Positions 34,273 through 41,699 of a stretch of 64,000 nt of DNA are shown here, piece after piece (position 1 is the stretch's first letter; the number at the start of each line of letters is the position of its first letter). Origin of the DNA: Streptomyces sp. NRRL F-6131 (lineage in GTDB: Bacteria > Actinomycetota > Actinomycetes > Streptomycetales > Streptomycetaceae); the NCBI GenBank assembly GCA_000719695.1, contig JOHN01000047.1:1-64000 (forward strand), read 5' to 3'. A model generated the notes under the pieces. It ran no database searches, was not told the origin of the DNA, and saw nothing but the letters and a program-made list of their open reading frames with translations. The translations under genes were made by a program, and so were the position numbers.

Positions 34273-35721
34273 TCAGCGGGCGCACTTGCCGTCGGTGGCG
34301 GACGGCTGGACGAGCCCCGTCCCGGCCAGCGCCGCCGGGTCCAGGCTCGGCCCGGTGGGCAGCAGTGACAGCAGCCGGCCGGGGACGGCCACCGGGGCGG
34401 CGGCGTTGAGGCCGAGCCGCTCGACGGCGGCCGGGGCCAGCGGGTAGCGCACGCCGTTGTCGGCCACCAGGTAGAGCGTCGAGCCCTGCCCCGCGCCGGA
34501 CAGCGCCCGGACCAGGGCGCCGCCGCCCGGCCGCACCGCGATCCGGTCGGCCGGCGTGCAGCTGGGCACCACACCCGGCTCGGCCGTCGGCGGCAGGCCG
34601 AGGACGGCGGTCGCGTCCAGCAGGCGCAGGTCGACCTCGCCCGCCCCGGAGGTGGACAGGCCCGCGCAGAGCGCCTGCCCGGGCGCCGCGGACACCAGCA
34701 GCGGCGGCCGGGTGGGCAGGCCCGCCGGGGCCAGCTCGCCGGCCGCGGCGGGCGGCGCCGAATGGGCGAGGAGGTCGGCCGCGCCGACCGGCTCGACGGC
34801 CACCGCGCCTCCCCCGTAGGCCTCCTGCTGGGTGCGTGGATCGCCCTGGACCAAGGCCAGCACGGTGGCGTCGACGGGCACCAGGCCCTGGGCCGTGAGG
34901 ACGAAGCGTTCCTCGCCCGTCCCGGAGAACAGCTGGCCCACCCTGGTCCGGCGGCCCGCGAGGTCCGGCCCCGCGGTGCCCCGGCCGGGCAGCTCGGGGC
35001 GGCGCAGGTCGGGTCCGGCGGCGAAGGTCTGCAGGAAGGCCGCCGGGACCGCGGCCGGGGTGGCGGCCGCGTACCCGAGGGCGCGCGGCGCCCCGCCCTC
35101 GACGTCCAGCGCGTAGCGGCGCCCGTGCCAGAGCAGGTGCGGGACGCCGTCCGGCCCGGCGACCAGGGCGCCCCGGTCGCCGGCGGGGACCCCGCCCGGC
35201 CGGCTGCCGACGGCCAGCGACAGCAGCGGGCCGGTCCGGCCGGCCGGACCGCCGGCCGTCTGCACGGTGCAGGCCAGCCAGTCGGAGCGGTCGAGGTCGG
35301 CGGGGGCGGGCACGCCGTCCGGCGCGCCGACGATGCCGACCGGGCCGCCCCGGGCGGTGCCCTCCAGCGACCGCCGCGACACCTGGTGCACGGTCAGCTG
35401 CTCGCCGGCCAGCAGCCGGGCACTGGACTGGTTGACGACGGGGTGCAGCTGCCCCCCGGCGAACAGGTAGCGGGTGCCGGTCTCCTTGACCACCACCACC
35501 GTGCCGGCCTTGCGCCAGCCGGTCGCCCCGCCGGGCTTGACCAGCCCGTAGACGCCGGCGCCCAGGCCGACCAGCAGGGCGACGGCCAGGCCGATCACGG
35601 CACCCCGGTTGGTCCGCCCGGTCGGGCTGTCGGGAGCGTCCGGCTCGGCCCGCAGCATGCCGGCGGAGACCCGGCCCATCACGAAGAGGTGGGCCTGCAC
35701 CTGGTCACGGCGGGACTGCAT
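34273..35721 (-). CDS. eccB: Type VII secretion protein EccB
   Basis: 482 aa from ATG at 35721, preceded by AGGAGG. The N-terminus MQSRRDQVQAHLFVMGRVSA is the EccB signature. One membrane helix follows (about residues 40-62, VIGLAVALLVGLGAGVYGLV), and the rest is the large extracytoplasmic domain of EccB repeats, including YLFAGGQLHPVVNQSSARLL and VADNGVRYPLAPAAVERLGL. Two conserved cysteines (LACTVQ, PSCTPAD) plausibly form the known periplasmic disulfide; a third lies in ALCAGL. It is a core component of the ESX membrane complex with EccC and EccD. The gene lies 90 bases after eccD on the same strand. Confidence 0.95.
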   Translation of the reverse strand: MQSRRDQVQAHLFVMGRVSAGMLRAEPDAPDSPTGRTNRGAVIGLAVALLVGLGAGVYGLVKPGGATGWRKAGTVVVVKETGTRYLFAGGQLHPVVNQSSARLLAGEQLTVHQVSRRSLEGTARGGPVGIVGAPDGVPAPADLDRSDWLACTVQTAGGPAGRTGPLLSLAVGSRPGGVPAGDRGALVAGPDGVPHLLWHGRRYALDVEGGAPRALGYAAATPAAVPAAFLQTFAAGPDLRRPELPGRGTAGPDLAGRRTRVGQLFSGTGEERFVLTAQGLVPVDATVLALVQGDPRTQQEAYGGGAVAVEPVGAADLLAHSAPPAAAGELAPAGLPTRPPLLVSAAPGQALCAGLSTSGAGEVDLRLLDATAVLGLPPTAEPGVVPSCTPADRIAVRPGGGALVRALSGAGQGSTLYLVADNGVRYPLAPAAVERLGLNAAAPVAVPGRLLSLLPTGPSLDPAALAGTGLVQPSATDGKCAR

Positions 35722-35810
35722 GCGGTGGTCCTCCTGCGGGGAGTGGCGTCGGGGGCCGGGCGGCGGTCCCGGCCGTCCCCGCCCGCGACGGGCGCCGACC
35801 GGGCGGGTGA

Positions 35811-37184
35811 TCAGCCGCCGAGGCCCCGCATGGTCCGGTAGAAGCCGAGCGCCTGGAGGGCGAGCGGCAGGAGCGCGACGGCGGTCAGCGTGTGCGCCAG
35901 GTCGCCGATCCGCCCCCAGTAGGGCAGCAGTCGACGGCCCGGCACGGTCCAGGCGGCGGCGGCCAGCGCCACCGCGGCCAGCACCAGCCCGGTGAACACC
36001 ACCAGCCGCTGCGTCCCGTCGCCGTCCGAGCCCAGCCGCGCCGCCAGCAGCGCCAGGCCCAGCACGCCGGGCAGCAGCACGGCCATCCGCTGCCGGATCC
36101 CGCCGATGTCCCGGGCGTGCAGCAGGAGCAGCAGCGACAGGGCGAGCGCGGTGGCCGGCGCGCCCCAGCCGACGTCCCGCGTGCCGGCCAGGACGACCAG
36201 CGCGCCGGCGCAGACGGCACCGAGAGCGGTCAGGAAGGCGCACAGGTAGCCGTCGGCCACCCTGCTGCGGGCGAGCACGTCCTCGGCCGGGAACGGTTCG
36301 ATCTCCTCCTGGAGTTCGTCCGCGTTGCGGGGCAACGCGGGCAGCCGGAGGCCGGAGATCTTGAAGGCCAGGCCGGGGACGAAGGCCCCGAGCACCACGG
36401 CCCCGGCCGCGACCAGGGCGGCGATGCCGGTGGCGGCCACCCCCGCGGCCGCCAGCGCCCCCGCCAGCAGGGCGAACAGCGCGGCCGCCAGCAGCCCGGG
36501 GAAGAACGGCCCGCCGCCGACCACGGCCAGCGCCACCGCCGCCGAGCCCACCGCCGCCGAGCCGCCCGCGAGCAGCCGGGTGGACCCGTCGAGCCCCGGC
36601 AGCAGCGCGGCCGCCGCGCAGGCGTAGGCCACCGCGGCCGCGCCCAGCGCGGTGCCGGCCGGGCCGTCGCCGACCGAGCGGGAGGCCGCGGCGCCGCCGC
36701 CGAGCAGCAGGACGGCCGTGGCGGCGGCGAACGCCCAGCGGGCACCGTCCGGGCCGGGCAGCGTGAGCACCAGCAGTCCGCCGGCGAGCGCGAGCAGGGC
36801 CAGCGTCAGCGCCGTGTGATGGGTGACGGCGGGCCGCCAGGAGTCGCCGCGCCCGGCCATGCCGGTGCGCACGCCGTCGACCAGGTCGTCGAAGTGCACC
36901 TCGGGAAGGGCGTCGCGGCGCGGCCGCAGGAAGAGTTCCTCGCCGTCGCGGACGGCGAGGGCCTCCAGGGTGAGCTCCTCGTCCAGGGGCGCGCCGCCGG
37001 CGCGCTGGAGCACCCAGCCGTCGTGCTCGACGCCGCCCTCCTCGACGGACCGGCCCGCGTAGCCGAGCACGGTCGGCAGCAGGTCGGCGAGGACGACGTC
37101 GCCGGGCACGGCGAGTTCGAACGCGCTGTCGGGTGCGCGGAATCTCAGCCTGCACAGCCCGGTCGCCGCCACTGCACCGCTCAC
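35811..37184 (-). CDS. eccD: Type VII secretion integral membrane protein EccD
   Basis: 457 aa from GTG at 37184 (VSGAVAATGLCRLRFRAPD), chosen because GGAGGAG lies 9 bases upstream; GTG at 37208 gives a longer form without a ribosome site. Residues 1-85 form a ubiquitin-like domain (ELAVPGDVVLADLLPTVLGY, GWVLQRAGGAPLDEELTLEA). About eleven membrane helices fill the rest, ending YRTMRGLGG. EccD builds the membrane pore region of ESX systems. The gene is first in the leftward operon and divergent from eccC. Confidence 0.95.
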   Translation of the reverse strand: MSGAVAATGLCRLRFRAPDSAFELAVPGDVVLADLLPTVLGYAGRSVEEGGVEHDGWVLQRAGGAPLDEELTLEALAVRDGEELFLRPRRDALPEVHFDDLVDGVRTGMAGRGDSWRPAVTHHTALTLALLALAGGLLVLTLPGPDGARWAFAAATAVLLLGGGAAASRSVGDGPAGTALGAAAVAYACAAAALLPGLDGSTRLLAGGSAAVGSAAVALAVVGGGPFFPGLLAAALFALLAGALAAAGVAATGIAALVAAGAVVLGAFVPGLAFKISGLRLPALPRNADELQEEIEPFPAEDVLARSRVADGYLCAFLTALGAVCAGALVVLAGTRDVGWGAPATALALSLLLLLHARDIGGIRQRMAVLLPGVLGLALLAARLGSDGDGTQRLVVFTGLVLAAVALAAAAWTVPGRRLLPYWGRIGDLAHTLTAVALLPLALQALGFYRTMRGLGG

Positions 37185-37511
37185 CTGATCCCGCTCCTCC
37201 GTCGTCACGGCCGCTCTCCACTGGCGACTACGCGCGGCGGAGCGCCGACGGTTCACCGGGTCGGCCGCGAGCCGGTCGGGCCGGTCGGGCCGGTCACCTC
37301 TCCGGTCGGCGTCCGGTCGGGCCGGTCACCGCGCCGGTCGGGCCGGTCACCGCGCCGGTCGGGCGTCCGGTCGGGCGTCCGGTCACCTCTCCCGTCGGCG
37401 TCCGGTCGGGCCGCCGGAGTGAACCGCGCGCGGCGCGCGGGCCGTAGGCCAGGGTGCGGTCCCCGTGCTGCAGTCCGTGCCCGGCGGGGCGCGGTGAGAG
37501 GAGAACCCCCG
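37185..37511. promoter_or_regulatory. Divergent eccD/eccC promoter region with tandem repeats
   Basis: The 327-base gap between the divergent starts of eccD (37184) and eccC (37512) should hold both promoters. From 37269 to 37415 it is filled by irregular repeats of GGTCGGGCCGGTCACC and GGTCGGCGTCC. No protein-coding signal is convincing here. No clear -10/-35 pair could be picked. Confidence 0.5.
37269..37415. repeat. Tandem GGTCGGGCCGGTCACC-type repeats
   Basis: At least six copies of CCGGTCGGG occur with spacers CCGGTCACC or CGTCC in about 147 bases between the divergent ESX core genes. The pattern is simple enough to be slippage-prone. Confidence 0.7.
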
Positions 37512-40500
37512 TTGAGCGTCGTCCTGGTCGACCGTCCGCCCCGGCGCCCCGGACCGGAGATGCCGGACGGGGAGATCCAACTCCAGGAGCCACCCGGTCT
37601 CCCGGAACCGCAGAGCGGCCTCTCGCAGATGCTGACGATGGCCCCGATGGCCCTCAGCTCGCTCTCGATGGTGATGCTCTTCCTCAACCCGACCGGCGGC
37701 AGCGGCCCCCTCCAGTACGTGGCGATGGGCATGATGGGCCTGTCGGCCGTCGGCATGCTGGTCACCCAGCTGCTGCGCACCTCGGGCGACCGCAAGCGCC
37801 AGCTGCGCGGCGAGCGCCGCGACTACCTGCGCTACCTCGCCCAGATGCGCCGTCAGGTGCGGCGGCACATCGTCAAGCAGCGGCTCGCCCTCGCCTGGCG
37901 GCACCCGGAGCCCGACGCCCTCGCCTCCCTGGTGCGCACCTCACGCCTCTGGGAACGGCGTTCCGCCCACCCCGACTTCGGCGACGTCCGGATCGCCCGC
38001 GGCCCGCAGCGGCTCGCCGTCCGGCTGGCGCCGCTCGCCACCAAGCCGGTCGAGGACCTGGAGCCGCTCTGCGCGCACGCCCTGCGCCGCTTCATCCACG
38101 CCTACGGCTCGATCGCCGAGCAGCCGATCGCCGTCCACGTCCGCGGCTACGCCCAGGTGCTGGTGCGCTGCGCCGCCGCGCAGGACGAGGACGAGGACGG
38201 CGGCGCCCCGGCGGTCGCCGACCCGGAGCCGGCCCGCGCGCTGGCCCGGGCGATGATCGCCCAGCTCGCCTTCTTCCACGCGCCGGACGAGTTGCAGATC
38301 GCCGCCGCCGTCGCCCCCGAGCGGCGGGACGACTGGGCCTGGCTCAAGTGGCTGCCGCACGCGCTGCACCCGACCGAGACCGACGGGGCCGGTCCGGTCC
38401 GCCTGGTGGCCGGTTCCCTGGTGGAGCTGGAGCAGCTGCTCGGCCCCGAGTTCTCCGAGCGCCCGCCCTACGAGCCCGACGCGCAGCCCGCCCGGGACGA
38501 GCCGTTCACGGTGATCGTGCTGGACGGCGTCCGCCTCCCGGCCGGCAGCCGGGCCGCCCTCGCCGGCTACCGCAACGCCGTCCTGCTGGACATCGGCGAC
38601 GCCCTGGAGTGGAAGCACAACAAGTACCGGCTGCGGCTGCGGATCACCGACGGCGAGCTGGAGCTGATCGGCGCCGACCGCAACCGCAACGACGAGGCCT
38701 CCCCGCTCGGACGCCCCGACGCGCTGGCCGTCCCGGCCGTCCGCCGCTACGCCACCGCGCTGGCGCCCTACCGGCTCGGCGACTCGGTGGACAGCGCCGA
38801 GCCGCTCAACACCGACTTCGACCTCACCGCCCTGCTGGGCATCCGGGACCTGCACCAGCACGACGTCCGCCGGGCCTGGGCCGACCGCGGGGCCGAACGC
38901 GGGAAGACCAACCGCCTGCGCGTCCCGCTCGGGCTGGGCGCCGACGGCAACCCGGTCGACCTCGACCTCAAGGAGTCCGCCCAGGGCGGCATGGGCCCGC
39001 ACGGCATGCTGATCGGCGCCACCGGCTCCGGCAAGTCCGAGCTGCTGCGCACCCTCGTCCTGGCGCTCGCGCTCACCCACTCCTCGGAGATCCTCAACTT
39101 CGTCCTGGTGGACTTCAAGGGCGGCGCGACCTTCCTCGGCCTGGACCGGCTGCCGCACACCTCGGCGGTCATCACCAACCTCGCCGACGAGGCCGCCCTG
39201 GTCGACCGGATGCGCGACGCCCTGCACGGCGAGATGAACCGCCGCCAGGAGCTGCTCCGGGCCACCGGGAACTACAGCTCGCTGCTGGACTACGAGACCG
39301 CCCGGGCCGCCGGCGCCCAGCTCGACCCCCTGCCGACGCTGTTCGTCGTCGTCGACGAGTTCAGCGAACTGCTCTCCGCCCACCGCGACTTCATGGACCT
39401 GTTCATCATGATCGGCCGGCTCGGCCGCTCGCTCGGCGTCCATCTGCTGCTCGCCTCGCAGCGCCTGGACGAGGGCCGGATGCACGCCCTGGAGTCCCAC
39501 CTGTCGTACCGGATCGGCCTGCGCACCTTCTCCGCCATGGAGAGCCGCGGCGTCCTCGGCGTGCCGGACGCCTACCAGCTGCCCTCGCAGCCCGGCAACG
39601 GCATCCTGCGCAGCGACATCGCCACCCTCACCCGGTTCAAGGCCTCCTACGTGTCCGGCCCCTACCGGCGCCGCAGCGGCGCCGCGCAGCAGGCCGCGGC
39701 CGCCGGGCAGATCGTGCCGTACGACACCGCCTACGTGACGCCCAACCGGCCCGCGCCGGAGCCGGTCGAGCAGGAGCCGGAGGAGGCGGAGGAGACCGTC
39801 ACCCTGCTGGACCTCGCCGCCGAGCGGCTGCTCGACGCCGGCCCGCCCGCCCACCGCGTCTGGCTGCCGCCCCTGGACGTGCCGCCGACACTGGACGAGC
39901 TGCTCCCGCCGCTCGCCCCCGGCGCGCACGGCCTGGCCCCGGAGGGCTGGCCCGAGCGCGGCCGGCTGACCGTCCCGATCGGCGTGGTCGACCGCCCGTT
40001 CCAGCAGTTGCGCGAGATCCACACCGCCGACCTCTCCGGCGCCGGCGGCCACGTCGGCATCGCGGGCGGCCCGCAGAGCGGCAAGAGCACCCTGCTGCGG
40101 ACGCTGATCACCGCGTTCGCCCTCACCCACACGCCGCAGGAGGTGCAGTTCTACTGCCTCGACTTCGGCGGCGGCACGCTCGCCGCGCTGCGCGGCCTGC
40201 CGCACGTCGGCGGTGTCACCGGCCGGCACGACCCCGAACGGATCGGCCGCACGCTGGCCGAGGTGGCCGGTGTGATCGCGCGCCGCGAGCAGGGCTTCGC
40301 CCGGCTGGGCATCGACTCGATGGCGACGTTCCGCCGCCGCCGCGCCGCCGGGGACCCGGAACTCGCCGACGAGCGCTACGGCGACGTGTTCCTGGTCATC
40401 GACGGCTGGAACACCGTGCGCCAGGACTTCCCCGACTTCGTGGCCGCGGTCAACCTGATCGCCGGACGCGGCCTCAACTACGGGGTCCACCTCGTCATCG

Positions 40501-41546
40501 CGGCGGCCCGCTGGGGCGAGGTCCTCGGCGGCCTGCGCGACCAGCTGGGCACCCGCTTCGAGCTGCGGCTCGGCGACTCGATCGACTCGATGATCAACAT
40601 GCGGGCCGCGGCGACCGTCCCCCGGATCCCCGGCCGCGGCCTCACCGAGGAGCGGCTGCACTTCCTCACCGCGCTGCCCCGCATCGACGGCACCGGCACC
40701 ACCGAGGACCTCGCCGAGGGCGTCACCGACCTGGTGGACGCCGTCAACGAGCACTGGACCGGCCCGCGCGCCCCCGAGGTGCGGATGCTGCCGCTGCTGC
40801 TGGACGCCGCCGACCTGCCCGCCCCGGAGGGCGCGCTGCGGGTCCCGCTCGGCCTGGAGGACACCAACATCGCGCCGCTCTGGCACGACTTCGAGGAGTC
40901 CCCGCACCTCCTGGTGGTCGGCGACACCGAGAGCGGCAAGACCAACCTGCTGAAGCTGCTGATCAAGAACATCACCACCGCGTACACGCCGGAACAGGCC
41001 CGCATCATGCTGGTCGACTTCCGGCGCGGGCTCTACGAGAGCCTGCCGGAGGAGTACCGGCTCGGCTACGCCGTCTCGGTGGACGTCGTCAAACAGATCG
41101 TCACCGGCGGCGCCCGGGCGATGGAGGCCCGGGTGCCCGGCGAGGACATCAGCCCGGCCCGGCTGCGGCTGCGCGACTGGTGGACGGGCCCCGAGCTGTT
41201 CGTGATCGTCGACGACCTCGACCTCATCCCGGCGACCTCGCCGCACCCGTTCGACGCCCTGCTCCCGCACCTCGCCCAGGGCACCGAACTCGGCCTGCAC
41301 CTGATCGTCGCCCGCGGCGCCAACGGCATCGGGCGCTCCTACTCCGACCCGGTGCTCCGCCGCCTCCAGGACCTCAACACGCCCGTCACGCTGCTCTCCT
41401 GCCCGCCGAGCGAGGGCACGCTGTTCGGCAGCGTCAAGCCGCGGGAGCTGCCGCCGGGCCGTGCCCTGCACATCACCCGCCGCCGGACGGTGCAGGTGCA
41501 GACCGCGCTGGTGCCGGAGCCGGAGGCACCGGACGGGACCGGATGA
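37512..41546 (+). CDS. eccC: Type VII secretion ATPase EccC (FtsK/SpoIIIE type, three ATPase domains)
   Basis: 1344 aa from TTG at 37512, with AGAGGAG 8 bases upstream. Two membrane helices are near the N-terminus (residues about 37-90). Three FtsK-like ATPase domains follow, with Walker A GATGSGKSE (Lys508), GGPQSGKST (Lys858) and GDTESGKTN (Lys1143). Walker B is complete in domain 1 (LFVVVDEFSELL), lacks the Glu in domain 2 (FLVIDGWNT) and has DD in domain 3 (VIVDDLDLI). This matches EccC, where domain 1 powers secretion and domains 2-3 bind substrate signals. It is the membrane motor of the ESX system. Unusually, it is divergent from eccB, eccD and the substrates. Confidence 0.96.
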   Translation: MSVVLVDRPPRRPGPEMPDGEIQLQEPPGLPEPQSGLSQMLTMAPMALSSLSMVMLFLNPTGGSGPLQYVAMGMMGLSAVGMLVTQLLRTSGDRKRQLRGERRDYLRYLAQMRRQVRRHIVKQRLALAWRHPEPDALASLVRTSRLWERRSAHPDFGDVRIARGPQRLAVRLAPLATKPVEDLEPLCAHALRRFIHAYGSIAEQPIAVHVRGYAQVLVRCAAAQDEDEDGGAPAVADPEPARALARAMIAQLAFFHAPDELQIAAAVAPERRDDWAWLKWLPHALHPTETDGAGPVRLVAGSLVELEQLLGPEFSERPPYEPDAQPARDEPFTVIVLDGVRLPAGSRAALAGYRNAVLLDIGDALEWKHNKYRLRLRITDGELELIGADRNRNDEASPLGRPDALAVPAVRRYATALAPYRLGDSVDSAEPLNTDFDLTALLGIRDLHQHDVRRAWADRGAERGKTNRLRVPLGLGADGNPVDLDLKESAQGGMGPHGMLIGATGSGKSELLRTLVLALALTHSSEILNFVLVDFKGGATFLGLDRLPHTSAVITNLADEAALVDRMRDALHGEMNRRQELLRATGNYSSLLDYETARAAGAQLDPLPTLFVVVDEFSELLSAHRDFMDLFIMIGRLGRSLGVHLLLASQRLDEGRMHALESHLSYRIGLRTFSAMESRGVLGVPDAYQLPSQPGNGILRSDIATLTRFKASYVSGPYRRRSGAAQQAAAAGQIVPYDTAYVTPNRPAPEPVEQEPEEAEETVTLLDLAAERLLDAGPPAHRVWLPPLDVPPTLDELLPPLAPGAHGLAPEGWPERGRLTVPIGVVDRPFQQLREIHTADLSGAGGHVGIAGGPQSGKSTLLRTLITAFALTHTPQEVQFYCLDFGGGTLAALRGLPHVGGVTGRHDPERIGRTLAEVAGVIARREQGFARLGIDSMATFRRRRAAGDPELADERYGDVFLVIDGWNTVRQDFPDFVAAVNLIAGRGLNYGVHLVIAAARWGEVLGGLRDQLGTRFELRLGDSIDSMINMRAAATVPRIPGRGLTEERLHFLTALPRIDGTGTTEDLAEGVTDLVDAVNEHWTGPRAPEVRMLPLLLDAADLPAPEGALRVPLGLEDTNIAPLWHDFEESPHLLVVGDTESGKTNLLKLLIKNITTAYTPEQARIMLVDFRRGLYESLPEEYRLGYAVSVDVVKQIVTGGARAMEARVPGEDISPARLRLRDWWTGPELFVIVDDLDLIPATSPHPFDALLPHLAQGTELGLHLIVARGANGIGRSYSDPVLRRLQDLNTPVTLLSCPPSEGTLFGSVKPRELPPGRALHITRRRTVQVQTALVPEPEAPDGTG

Positions 41547-41578
41547 CCGGACCGGGGCGGGCTCCGGCCCGGGCCCGG

Positions 41579-41620
41579 TCCGGGCTCGGTCCGGGCTCGG
41601 TCCGGGCTGGTCCGGGCTCG
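41579..41620. repeat. TCCGGGCTCGG tandem repeat after eccC
   Basis: Four near-identical units of 10-11 bases, TCCGGGCTCGG, lie in the 153-base gap between eccC and the next gene on the same strand. The role is unknown. Confidence 0.6.
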
Positions 41621-41699
41621 GCCGGCTCCGGCACGGCTCCGGCACGACCCCCGGACTCCCGGTGAACCGGCGGCGCGGCCGGGGCCGTAGTCCTGGACG

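Noticed and set aside
37269..37415. CRISPR-like array
   Set aside because: The repeat units are short, variable and contiguous, with no unique spacers and no cas genes nearby.
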